From NCBI RefSeq assembly GCF_010727945.1, contig NZ_AP022569.1, forward strand, positions 3,844,001 through 3,908,000: a stretch of 64,000 bases of DNA, in the 5' to 3' direction. Made by a program: the position numbers and the translations under genes. Position 1 is the stretch's first letter; every line of letters starts with the position of its first letter. This document shows positions 10,206 to 18,504 of this stretch, in pieces. Below the pieces are notes generated by a model that was not told where the DNA came from, did not search any database, and worked only from the letters and a program-made list of their open reading frames with translations. This stretch comes from Mycobacterium cookii (GTDB taxonomy: Bacteria > Actinomycetota > Actinomycetes > Mycobacteriales > Mycobacteriaceae).

Positions 10206-10258
10206 GAGCGCCACTCCTCCCCATCGCTTCGCTCTGCATCGTTGTGGACGCGGCTCAT
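10202..10258 (-). repeat. Single MIRU-type repeat bridging sdhA stop and sdhB start
   Basis: On the minus strand the 53-bp unit runs from the ATG overlapping the sdhA TGA (TGATG) to the sdhB ATG (ATGA). It shares AACGATGC, GAGCGAAGCGA, GAGGAG and GGCGCTCATGA with the three-copy element at 29615. It encodes an 18-residue micro-ORF that begins at the sdhA stop and ends at the sdhB start. Confidence 0.85.
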
Positions 10259-12174
10259 CAGCCTCTCCGTCCTGGGTGGTCGGCCAGCTCTTCGTCGGTG
10301 TAGTACTTCTCCAGCTCGGAGATCTCGAAAGCCTCGAGCAGGTCGGGCCGCATCGGTATCTGGTCTTTGCGCGTCACCGAGATGTCGGGAACGATCTCGT
10401 CGCCGCCGGCGGCCTTACAGACCAGCAACACCTTGCGCCAAGACGAGTCCATCCCCGGGTGATCGTCGCGGGTGTGGCCGCCCCGGCTCTCGGTGCGTTC
10501 CAGCGCCGCCTTGGCGACACATTCGCTGACCAGCAACAGGTTGCGCAGGTCGAGGGCCAAGTTCCAGCCGGGGTTGTACTGCCGGTCACCCTCGACGTGG
10601 ATGTGCTTGAACCGCTCGCGGAGCTGGTCGAGCCGACCGAGCGCCTCGGTGATCTCCTCTTCCTTGCGGATGATGCCCACCAGGTCGTTCATCGACTGCT
10701 GCAACTCCAGCTGCAGCGTGTAGGGGTTCTCCGCGGCGGCGCCGTTCGTCGGTGTCTCGAAGGGAGCCAGTGCCCGCTTCGCGGCGGTCTCGACGGCGTC
10801 GTCAGCCACCGTCGGACGGCTGCTCAGCGCCCGCACGTAGTCGGCGGCGCCAAGTCCGGCCCGACGGCCGAACACCAGCAGGTCGCTCAGCGAGTTACCG
10901 CCCAGCCGGTTGGAGCCGTGCATGCCACCGGAGCATTCGCCGGCGGCGAACAGCCCGGGCACGGTGGCGGCGCCGGTGTCGGCGTCCACCTCCACACCGC
11001 CCATCACGTAGTGACAGGTGGGTCCGACTTCCATCGGTTCCTTGGTGATGTCGACCCCGGCCAGCTCCTTGAACTGGTGGTACATCGAGGGGAGCCGCTT
11101 CTTGATCTGCTCGGGTGTCAGCCGGGAGGCGATGTCGAGGTAGACACCACCGTGCGGAGTCCCGCGACCGGCCTTGACTTCGGAGTTGATCGCGCGCGCG
11201 ACCTCGTCGCGGGGCAACAGGTCAGGGGTGCGACGAGCCGAGTCGTTGTCCTTGAGCCACTGGTCGGCTTCGTCCTCGCTCTCGGCGTACTGGCCTTTGA
11301 ACACCGGCGGGATGTAGCCGAACATGAACCGGTTGTTGTCGGAGTTCTTCAAGACTCCGCCGTCGCCGCGTACGCCCTCGGTGACCAGGATGCCCTTGAC
11401 GCTGGGCGGCCAGACCATGCCGGTCGGGTGGAATTGGACGAACTCCATGTTGATCAGCGTCGCGCCGGCGCGCAGCGCCAAAGCGTGGCCGTCACCGGTG
11501 TACTCCCAGGAGTTCGAGGTGACCTTGAAGGACTTGCCGATGCCGCCGGTGGCCAGCACCACCGCGGGGGCCTCGAACAAGATGAACTTGCCGCTCTCGC
11601 GGATATATCCGAACGCTCCGGAGATCGCGTCGCCGTCTTTCAATAACTCGGTGATCGTGGTCTCGGCGAACACCTTGATCCGGGCCTCGTAGTCACCCAG
11701 CTCGGCGTGGTCTTCCTGCTGCAGCGAGACGATCTTCTGCTGCATGGTGCGGATCAGCTCCAGGCCGGTGCGGTCACCGACGTGCGCCAGCCGCGGGTAG
11801 GTGTGCCCACCGAAGTTGCGCTGGCTGATCTTGCCGTCCTTGAGACGGTCGAACAGTGCGCCGTAGGTCTCCAGCTCCCAGACCCGGTCCGGGGCCTCCT
11901 TGGCGTGCAGCTCGGCCATCCGCCAGTTGTTCAGGAACTTGCCACCACGCATGGTGTCGCCGAAGTGGGTCTTCCAGTTGTCTTTCGGGTTGGTGTTACC
12001 CATCGCCGCGGCGCAGCCGCCCTCCGCCATCACCGTGTGCGCCTTGCCGAACAGCGACTTGGAGACCACGGCAACCTTCAGGCCGCGTTCCCGCGCCTCG
12101 ATTACCGCGCGCAAACCCGCGCCGCCCGCACCGATGACGACGACATCGTAGGAGTGCCGTTCGACCTCAGCCAT
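10258..12174 (-). CDS. sdhA: Succinate dehydrogenase 1 flavoprotein SdhA
   Basis: 638 residues. VVVIGAGGAGLRAVIEARE is the N-terminal FAD dinucleotide fold. FGGHTYPRLAHVGDRTG holds the flavin-linking His region, FVQFHPTGM and GGNSLSDLLVFGRRAG are fumarate-reductase/SdhA signatures, and HGGVYLDI with RDEVARAI lines the dicarboxylate site. It oxidises succinate to fumarate. It corresponds to Rv0248c of the Sdh1-type complex, which M. smegmatis studies show to be one of two succinate dehydrogenases. ATG start at 12174 with GAGGAT upstream. It is transcribed after sdhC (43-bp gap) and before sdhB. Confidence 0.94.
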   Translation of the reverse strand: MAEVERHSYDVVVIGAGGAGLRAVIEARERGLKVAVVSKSLFGKAHTVMAEGGCAAAMGNTNPKDNWKTHFGDTMRGGKFLNNWRMAELHAKEAPDRVWELETYGALFDRLKDGKISQRNFGGHTYPRLAHVGDRTGLELIRTMQQKIVSLQQEDHAELGDYEARIKVFAETTITELLKDGDAISGAFGYIRESGKFILFEAPAVVLATGGIGKSFKVTSNSWEYTGDGHALALRAGATLINMEFVQFHPTGMVWPPSVKGILVTEGVRGDGGVLKNSDNNRFMFGYIPPVFKGQYAESEDEADQWLKDNDSARRTPDLLPRDEVARAINSEVKAGRGTPHGGVYLDIASRLTPEQIKKRLPSMYHQFKELAGVDITKEPMEVGPTCHYVMGGVEVDADTGAATVPGLFAAGECSGGMHGSNRLGGNSLSDLLVFGRRAGLGAADYVRALSSRPTVADDAVETAAKRALAPFETPTNGAAAENPYTLQLELQQSMNDLVGIIRKEEEITEALGRLDQLRERFKHIHVEGDRQYNPGWNLALDLRNLLLVSECVAKAALERTESRGGHTRDDHPGMDSSWRKVLLVCKAAGGDEIVPDISVTRKDQIPMRPDLLEAFEISELEKYYTDEELADHPGRRG

Positions 12175-12217
12175 GAAATCCTCGCTCAGCTATCTCGGAA
12201 ATTCGTCAAATGGCTTT

Positions 12218-13045
12218 TCAGCCAATAAATCTCAGGTCGGAAATGGTGCCGCTGGCAACCAGCGCAATGTAGAAGTCGGTCAACATCAACGTCCCCAGCG
12301 TGATCCAGGCGTACAACTTGTGCCGAGTGTTGAGGTGACTCACCTGAGTCCAGATCCAGTACCGCACCGGATGTTTGGAGAAGTGCTTGAGTCGTCCGCC
12401 GGTGACGTGGCGGCACGAGTGGCAGGACAGCGTGTAGATCCACAGCATGATCACGTTGCCGACCAGGATCACGTTGCCCAAGCCGAAGCCGAATCCGCCT
12501 GGCCCGTGGTCGGAGTGGAACGCCACGATCGCGTCGTAGCTGTTGATCACCGAGATTATGCCGGCGATGTAGAAGAAGTACCGGTGGGTGTTCTGCACGA
12601 TCAGCGGGAACTTGGTCTCGCCGGAGTAGTGGACACGCGGCTCGGCCACCCCGCATGCGGTCGGCGACTGCCACACCGTGCGGTAGTAGGCGCCGCGGTA
12701 GTAGTAGCACGTCAACCGGAACAGCAGCAGGAACGGCAGCGACAGCGCCGCGTACGGCAGCCACCACACGTCCGGCAGGATCTGCGGCCAGAAGTCGCCA
12801 GCCTCACCGCAGGCCTTGCTGAGGCAGGGTGAGTAGAACGGTGTCAGGTAGTGGTACTGCGGGACGAAGAAGTAGTTCTGCTGGAACGCACGTGCCGTCG
12901 CGTAGATGACGAATGCAGCGAAGCCCAAGTCGATTCGGAGCGGTGACAACCACCACCGGTCGGTGCGTAGCGTCCGTTGCTGGATGTGGGCGCGTGTAGG
13001 TGAAAAGACGCCGGACGCAGGATGGTTCGCCGTGGGTGCGCTCAT
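12218..13045 (-). CDS. sdhC: Succinate dehydrogenase 1 membrane anchor SdhC (Rieske-type motif)
   Basis: 275 residues with about five membrane helices, e.g. GFAAFVIYATARAF, LPFLLLFRLTCYYY and GFGLGNVILVGNVIMLWIYTL. CLSKAC near residue 85 and SCHSCRHVTGG near 220 are Cys/His clusters; the Sdh1 complex is known to carry a membrane-embedded Rieske [2Fe-2S] cluster, and these are candidate ligands. It passes electrons to menaquinone. The start is ATG 13045 with GAGGAA five bases upstream; the frame extends to 13165 but the extension is unlike the family. First gene of the sdhCAB run. Confidence 0.9.
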   Translation of the reverse strand: MSAPTANHPASGVFSPTRAHIQQRTLRTDRWWLSPLRIDLGFAAFVIYATARAFQQNYFFVPQYHYLTPFYSPCLSKACGEAGDFWPQILPDVWWLPYAALSLPFLLLFRLTCYYYRGAYYRTVWQSPTACGVAEPRVHYSGETKFPLIVQNTHRYFFYIAGIISVINSYDAIVAFHSDHGPGGFGFGLGNVILVGNVIMLWIYTLSCHSCRHVTGGRLKHFSKHPVRYWIWTQVSHLNTRHKLYAWITLGTLMLTDFYIALVASGTISDLRFIG

Positions 13046-13106
13046 CAAATGTTCCTCTTCGAACGGGCTGTTGGTCGAAGAGTACCCAGAGCCACCGCAA
13101 AGATTC

Positions 13107-13424
13107 TCAGCGGGGCTTGAATTGTCGGGAGCTGCTGTGACCCCCGACTCGTTCATGTTCGACACCGCGCCAGAAACCGCGGTCGCAATCGGTGTCGGGA
13201 ATGGCGACCTTTTTGCTGGATTGCTGCACCGTAACGCGCATCAAGTCCAATTCGGAAACATCGGTGTCAGCTATTTCGGCGTCGCCGAATGTCGGGTCGG
13301 CGTCGATCACGGTGTGACGCATTGCCGTGCTCTCGCACTGCGACATGAGCAAACTCACACTCCGTCGCCGACCACCGTTGAGCTCGGGCAGTTGAGATCT
13401 CTTTCGAAACGACGGTGTCGTCGA
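13107..13424 (-). pseudogene. Decayed Rv0250c-like small gene upstream of sdhC
   Basis: The 13358-13107 ORF (83 aa from a GTG) ends in VIDADPTFGD, DTDVSELDL and a D-R-G-F-W-R-G segment. These resemble the M. tuberculosis protein Rv0250c as I remember it; that gene sits in the same place upstream of sdhC and is about 97 aa. The same frame reads back through similar sequence (PELNGGRRRSV) to a TGA at 13425-13427, with codons for S-T-T immediately after it, where the homologue starts M-S-T-T. So the original start appears lost. It may still be translated from the GTG. Confidence 0.5.
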
Positions 13425-13475
13425 TCACAAGCCGACGGCGGCACTGTCCGGCGCCACGGCCGCACGCGCGACCCA

Positions 13476-14003
13476 TCACGGGCGGATCGGCTCGAGCATC
13501 CGGTGCGGCCGACGCAGCGTCGCGCTCACCGCATCGTCGCGCGTGCCGCGGTCGCGCGGCCGCCGGGGCGGGTGCACGACGAGGTCGGTGACGTCGGGAA
13601 GCTGTCCGCACTCCGCGCAGACCCGGTCGGGCCCGATGGCGCCGCCGCAGTCCGCGTGCCGATAGCCGCGCCGACGTGACTGCTCGACGTAGTTGTCGTT
13701 GCCCCAGCTGATCAGTGACCAGATCGTCGGCCAGAGTCTGCGGCCCTTGGGGGTCAACACATATTCATCGCGGCCGGCGCCGCCGGCAGCCTTTGCGAAC
13801 ACACCCTCGTCGACCAGTAGTGAAAGCCGATCGGAGAGAACCGCTTTCGGGATGCCCAGGTGGGCGCGGAAGTCACTGAATCGGCGCACACCGTAGAACG
13901 CGTCCCGGACCACCAGCAACGTCCAGCGCTCGCCGACGATCTCGAGCGATCGAGCGATGGGGCAACTCTCTGCGGTGTATTGGCGGGGCAGGGCCACGGA
14001 CAC
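13476..14003 (-). CDS. HxlR-family winged-helix transcriptional regulator
   Basis: 175 residues. CPIARSLEIVGERWTLLVVRDAFYGVRRFSDF is the classic HxlR opening with its Cys near residue 14; GIPKAVLSDRLSLLVDEGV is the recognition helix, and YVLTPKGRRLWP the wing. The C-terminal 70 residues are atypical: a CxxC-like ADCGG...CAECG zinc-ribbon-like segment and a basic tail. HxlR proteins sense electrophiles or oxidants through the N-terminal Cys. GTG start at 14003. It is divergent from a DUF302 gene, with two matched operators between them, so control of both genes is likely. Confidence 0.88.
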   Translation of the reverse strand: MSVALPRQYTAESCPIARSLEIVGERWTLLVVRDAFYGVRRFSDFRAHLGIPKAVLSDRLSLLVDEGVFAKAAGGAGRDEYVLTPKGRRLWPTIWSLISWGNDNYVEQSRRRGYRHADCGGAIGPDRVCAECGQLPDVTDLVVHPPRRPRDRGTRDDAVSATLRRPHRMLEPIRP

Positions 14004-14017
14004 ATCCTACCCTTGCA

Positions 14018-14069
14018 GGTTCGTTCACCGAACCATATACTCGCGAAGTGGAAAGTTCGGTCAACGAAC
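14018..14069. promoter_or_regulatory. Twin operators between HxlR regulator and DUF302 gene
   Basis: Two copies of TTCGKTCAMCGAACC occur: GGTTCG-TTCAC-CGAACC at 14018-14034, with perfect 6-bp arms, and GTTCG-GTCAA-CGAAC at 14055-14069, with perfect 5-bp arms. Their centres are 36 bp apart. This is the expected pattern for a dimeric HxlR regulator controlling a divergent pair. Confidence 0.75.
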
Positions 14070-14087
14070 CAAGAGGAAGCGGATCCG

Positions 14088-14600
14088 ATGTTTTACCGTG
14101 AGCAGCACGAGATGACTCGTATCGACATCTTTACCGGGGTGCCCTTCGATCAATTCGTCACCGCCTTGGAGAAGGCGGCGCCACCGGTCGACCGAGCGGT
14201 CTTCGCGAAGATCGCCGAGTCTGGCGGCGACTGGAATGATGTTCTGGCGGCCGCAGCCGAGAACGCACCGAACGAATTGATGGTCTACGGCAAGATCGAC
14301 GCGACCGAGTTGTTCAGCGTCGCAGGACATCACACCCGGGCGATCGAGTATCTGATCGGCAACCACGTCATCGCCGAGACGATGTTCCGCCACGATCCCA
14401 AGGCGCTGTTGTACGCCCCGCTACGGATGTTGGTGCACAGCGACGGCGACGGCAATGCCGTCTTCACCATGGACCAGCCCGGCCCGGCGTTCGACAGTCT
14501 GGGCATCGACGAGGTGTCCAAAGTCGGTGAGGGACTTGACCGTAAGGTCGTCAACCTGCTTCGCGTCGCGGGGGTCGAGGTCGAGGAGGCGTTCGCCTGA
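14088..14600 (+). CDS. DUF302-like protein
   Basis: 170 residues from ATG 14088, which has AGAGGAAG nine bases upstream. It reads TRIDIFTGVPFDQFVTALEKAAP, then GKIDATELFSVAGHHTRAIEYLIGNHVIAETMFRHDPKALLYAPLRMLVHSD. That is the layout of DUF302 proteins (a heme- or small-ligand-associated fold in characterised relatives; function here unproven). It is divergent from the HxlR gene and shares its operators, so it is probably induced by the signal that regulator senses. The pair lies between genes adjacent in M. tuberculosis (Rv0250c and hsp), so it looks inserted here. Confidence 0.72.
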   Translation: MFYREQHEMTRIDIFTGVPFDQFVTALEKAAPPVDRAVFAKIAESGGDWNDVLAAAAENAPNELMVYGKIDATELFSVAGHHTRAIEYLIGNHVIAETMFRHDPKALLYAPLRMLVHSDGDGNAVFTMDQPGPAFDSLGIDEVSKVGEGLDRKVVNLLRVAGVEVEEAFA

Positions 14601-14661
14601 TCGGACGCGACGGTTCCGGTGGAGCCGTTGAGCCCCACCGGAATCGACGCTTTCCGCGGAC

Positions 14662-15093
14662 TTACTTCGTGATCGCGATGCGCTGCGGCTGCGTTCCGGC
14701 GTAGGTGCCGGCAACCCGCACGGTCAGCACGCCGGCGTCGTAGGACGCCGTGACGGCCTCGCTGGTGATGTGCGCAGGCAGCTGGAACGACCGGCGGAAA
14801 GATCCGTAGCGGACCTCGCGCAGCGTGCGGCCGTCCTTCTCTTCGGCGTGCTCGTCGCGGCGCTCGCCGTGGATGACCAAACGGCCGTGCTCGATCTCGA
14901 CGTTGACGTCCTTATCGACGTCCACCCCCGGTAACTCCAGGCGAACCACGGCGTCGTCGCCGTCCTTGACTACCTCGGCGGCAGGGCTGAAGCCATTGGC
15001 CACCGGCTTCATCCAGTCGGCCGCCGCGGCGGGGCCAAAGAAGTCGCGTACCCAGCGGTCCGCGGGCCGTGACCACAGTGTCAGGTTGCTCAT
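14662..15093 (-). CDS. hsp20: Small heat-shock protein, Hsp20/alpha-crystallin family (Acr2-like)
   Basis: 143 residues. The alpha-crystallin domain runs from about 38 (AAEVVKDGDDAVVRLELPGV) to 130, with the conserved GVLTVRV near the end. It is an ATP-independent holdase chaperone that forms oligomers. The start is ATG 15093, with GGAG eight bases upstream; the open frame continues upstream into unrelated sequence. Position matches Rv0251c (acr2/hrpA, 159 aa), which is under HspR control in M. tuberculosis; an HspR-type inverted repeat lies 67 bp upstream here, supporting the same regulation. Confidence 0.92.
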   Translation of the reverse strand: MSNLTLWSRPADRWVRDFFGPAAAADWMKPVANGFSPAAEVVKDGDDAVVRLELPGVDVDKDVNVEIEHGRLVIHGERRDEHAEEKDGRTLREVRYGSFRRSFQLPAHITSEAVTASYDAGVLTVRVAGTYAGTQPQRIAITK

Positions 15094-15159
15094 TGCTGTC
15101 TCCTTGTTCTTTTGGTGCTTGGTGATCCTCCGACGCCCTGTCGGCTCTACACCTATAAA

Positions 15160-15180
15160 CTTGAGCCGACCACGCTTAAG
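15160..15180. promoter_or_regulatory. HAIR-type HspR site upstream of hsp20
   Basis: CTTGAGC, seven bases, then GCTTAAG. The known HspR element is CTTGAGT-N7-ACTCAAG, so spacing is exact and 11 of 14 bases match. The site overlaps the stop codon of the upstream nnaR-like gene. Confidence 0.65.
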
Positions 15181-16351
15181 TTCCGCTATGGTGTTCGCTG
15201 CGAGCGAACGCCGCGTCGAAGTTCTCGTCGATGGCCAGCCGGTAACCGCGTTTGACCACCGTCGCGATGATCTTCCTGTCGCCCAGCGATTTTCGTAGCC
15301 GCAGCACCGCGGTGTCGACTGCATGGGGATCGCTGGCGCCGCCCGGCAAGGCACGGAGGAGTTCGCTGCGGGCGACGACGGCGCCCGGGCGCTGGGCCAG
15401 TGCGCGCAGCACCGCCATCGTTGCCGGCGACAACGACTGCACCGCGTCGTCGATCATGACGCAGGAACCGCGCATCTCGATCCGGTGGCCGGCCGCCTGC
15501 ATCGTCCGCGACCGCAGCACCGGCAGCTGCTCGACGATGTGCCGGGCCAGCGCGCCCAACCGCATCCGCTGCGGCCACGAGGCCGGAACTCCCAGTCGGA
15601 CCAGTGGCTGCGCGGTCACAGGGCCGACACACATCGCCTGGACATCCGAGCGCAGAGCATCAAGCAGCTGGCCGGAGATGCGAAGGTCGGCGGCGCGCAT
15701 CAGGGTCGCCGCGACGGCGGGCGCGGATGTGAAGCTCACGGCGTCGAACTCACGATGGGCGATCTGTTTGATGAGCTGGTCGAACTCGCCGCCGGGCGGT
15801 GCCGGCTTCCATCGGTACACCCGGATCGGGATGATCTCGGCGCCGGCTGAACGGAGCTCGTCGAGAAATTCCGGAAACGGATCCCAGTTGTCGCTTGCGC
15901 CGTGTAACTGCACCGCGATCCGACAGCCGCTGATGTCGGACTCGCGCAGGTATTGCGAGACCTCCCGCGACGATTCGGATTCCGGTGACCACTCTTCACG
16001 CAGTCCCGCGGCGCGCAGTGCGCCGGCGGCTTTCGGTCCGCGGGCCACCACGCGGGAGGTGGACAGTCCCGCGATCAGTAGGTCCTTCAGCCCCCAATTT
16101 GCGGCGGCGTCGACCCAGCCTCGGAACCCGATGCCGGTCGTCGCGATCACGATGTCGGGCGGTCGGGCCGCCAATGTTTCTGTGTTGCGGCGCAATTCGT
16201 CATCGTCGGCCAGTGCGACCATGGTGATCGCCGCGGCGCTGGTGACGCTGGCGCCGTGGCGAGTCAGCAGCGTGCACAGCTCGCGGGCCCGTCGCGCCGA
16301 GGTTACGGCCACCCGATAGCCGGACAGTGCCGGCGCGGTCGGGTGATTCAT
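15176..16351 (-). CDS. nnaR: HemD-like/winged-helix orphan regulator (NnaR-like)
   Basis: 391 residues in two domains. Residues ~10-265 are a uroporphyrinogen-III synthase (HemD) fold, e.g. YRVAVTSARRARELCTLL, IVIATTGIGFRGW and DAVSFTSAPAVAATL. Residues ~285-375 are an OmpR-type winged helix, with LSPATMAVLRALAQRPGAVV and VDTAVLRLRKSLGDRKIIATV. This fusion defines NnaR, which controls nitrate/nitrite assimilation in M. smegmatis, and matches Rv0260c. It probably does not make uroporphyrinogen. The nirBD and narK3 genes normally nearby are missing here, so its targets must lie elsewhere or differ. Confidence 0.85.
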   Translation of the reverse strand: MNHPTAPALSGYRVAVTSARRARELCTLLTRHGASVTSAAAITMVALADDDELRRNTETLAARPPDIVIATTGIGFRGWVDAAANWGLKDLLIAGLSTSRVVARGPKAAGALRAAGLREEWSPESESSREVSQYLRESDISGCRIAVQLHGASDNWDPFPEFLDELRSAGAEIIPIRVYRWKPAPPGGEFDQLIKQIAHREFDAVSFTSAPAVAATLMRAADLRISGQLLDALRSDVQAMCVGPVTAQPLVRLGVPASWPQRMRLGALARHIVEQLPVLRSRTMQAAGHRIEMRGSCVMIDDAVQSLSPATMAVLRALAQRPGAVVARSELLRALPGGASDPHAVDTAVLRLRKSLGDRKIIATVVKRGYRLAIDENFDAAFARSEHHSGT

Positions 16352-16444
16352 ATGAATTTTCTATGCCCGACAAATTTCAGTCGAGTTACCGACCAATTGC
16401 TGTGTCGTTGCTCTCTCAGGTGCAGCTCAGACGGCGCTCAGGTG

Positions 16445-16999
<555 letters not shown>

Positions 17000-17893
17000 C
17001 TACCAGCTGGGCCGGTCTTCCGCTACCGAACTGGGCCGCGCCCAGTGCAGCCGCACCTGCTGGCCCGGTCGCAGCTGGGCGAGGGTATCGATGTCGCGGT
17101 CCGCGACCACGCCGACCACCGGATACCCCCCGGTCACCGGGTGATCGGGACCGAGAACAACCGGTAAACCGTTGGGCGGCACCTGAATAGCGCCGCGAAC
17201 GGCGCCTTCGCTCGGGAGTTGCCGATCGGGACTACGGTGTTGCAGCGGCGTTCCCTGCAGTCGCATGCCGACTCGGTCGCTGCGGTCGGAGGCCGTCCAC
17301 ACGGTATGTACGAGGGCATCGGGCTTGCTGAGCCAGTCGTCACGCGGGCCGGGTATCACCCGAAGGTATACCGGCTGTCCGGAGATCGGCGCCACCGGCG
17401 CCTGATCGAGTTCGGGATACTCCTCGGCGGGCTCTCCGATCGGCACGACGTCGCCCGGTTGCAGCGGCGACGGACCGATCGCCGACAGCACGTCGTAGCT
17501 GCGCGAGCCCAGCACCGGTGGCACCTCAATGCCGCCGCGCACCGCCAGATAGCTGCGCAGCCCGGATCGCGGGATGCCGAACGAGATCACCTGACCGTCG
17601 CGAACATGTTGAATGCTGTTGGACCCGAACGCGATTCCATCGATACGGGAGCTCGGATCGGCGCCTGTCACTGCGACGTCGACATCGCCGCCGCGGACTC
17701 GCGCGGCGAACCCGCCCATCGTCACCTCGATGGTGGCGCGGTCGTCGGGGTTGGCGACGAGTCGGTTGGCCAGCGCGTGCGAACGTCGGTCGGCGGCACC
17801 CGAGCGGGTGACGCCGAGGTGGGCGAGTCCGGGCCGGCCGAGATCTTGGATCAGAGCCAGCGGCCCGGTTTGCAGGATCTCCACGGTCGTCAT
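17000..17893 (-). CDS. pxpC: 5-oxoprolinase subunit C-like protein PxpC
   Basis: 297 residues of the biotin-dependent carboxyltransferase/KipA fold: [25 protein letters not shown] at the start, [24 protein letters not shown] mid-protein, and [16 protein letters not shown] near the end. With PxpA and PxpB it forms ATP-dependent 5-oxoprolinase in other bacteria. The start is ATG 17893, overlapping the pxpB stop by ATGA, so the two are translationally coupled. It corresponds to Rv0263c. Confidence 0.88.
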   Translation of the reverse strand: MTTVEILQTGPLALIQDLGRPGLAHLGVTRSGAADRRSHALANRLVANPDDRATIEVTMGGFAARVRGGDVDVAVTGADPSSRIDGIAFGSNSIQHVRDGQVISFGIPRSGLRSYLAVRGGIEVPPVLGSRSYDVLSAIGPSPLQPGDVVPIGEPAEEYPELDQAPVAPISGQPVYLRVIPGPRDDWLSKPDALVHTVWTASDRSDRVGMRLQGTPLQHRSPDRQLPSEGAVRGAIQVPPNGLPVVLGPDHPVTGGYPVVGVVADRDIDTLAQLRPGQQVRLHWARPSSVAEDRPSW

Positions 17894-18504
17894 GTCACGG
17901 CCCGGAACTGGACCCAGATGCCCGGCGTCAGCAGCGCCGGATTCGGCCGGTCGATATCCCACAGCACCGCATCGGTGCGGCCGATCAGCTGCCATCCGCC
18001 GGGGGAGCGACGCGGATAGATCCCGGTGAATTCGCCGGCCAGGCCGACTGCGCCGGCCGGTACGGCGGCCCGCGGCTCGGCCCGCCGCGGCACCGTCAGC
18101 CGCGGGTCGCCGCCGACCAGATAGGCGAAACCCGGTGCGAAGCCGCAGAACCCGACCTGCCACGGGTGAGCGGTGTGGGCCTCGATGACCTGAGCCGTGG
18201 TCAATTCGGTGCGCTGCGCCACCTCGGCCAGATCGGCGCCGTCGTAGACGACGTCGATCACCGTCGGCTCGGTCGATGCGTCCGACACCGCGTCGGGAAC
18301 CACTCGCAACGCGCTCAGTTGACGGCGTACGGCGCTCTGCCGTTGCGGGTCGTCGAGTGTGAGCAACACCGTGCGGGCGGCCGGAACGATGTCGACAATC
18401 CCGGGTATCGCGGCGTCGCGCACCGCAGCTGACCACGCCAAAACCTCAGCGGTGCTGTCGAATTGCACCAACAGCGCACGGTCGCCGTAGTCCAAGACCG
18501 TCAC
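17890..18504 (-). CDS. pxpB: 5-oxoprolinase subunit B-like protein PxpB
   Basis: 204 residues of the KipI/PxpB family. [11 protein letters not shown] lies at the start, [22 protein letters not shown] near residue 120, and AGSVGL-like [29 protein letters not shown] follows. Partner of PxpC in the ATP-dependent opening of 5-oxoproline to glutamate. GTG start at 18504, one base shared with the fecB2 stop (TAGTG); its own stop overlaps pxpC by ATGA. No pxpA (LamB/YcsF) or oplA gene is seen in the window. Confidence 0.88.
   Translation of the reverse strand: MTVLDYGDRALLVQFDSTAEVLAWSAAVRDAAIPGIVDIVPAARTVLLTLDDPQRQSAVRRQLSALRVVPDAVSDASTEPTVIDVVYDGADLAEVAQRTELTTAQVIEAHTAHPWQVGFCGFAPGFAYLVGGDPRLTVPRRAEPRAAVPAGAVGLAGEFTGIYPRRSPGGWQLIGRTDAVLWDIDRPNPALLTPGIWVQFRAVT

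Noticed and set aside
9886..11646. 586-codon plus-strand frame opposite sdhA/sdhB
   Set aside because: Shadow; the minus strand holds cofactor-binding motifs.
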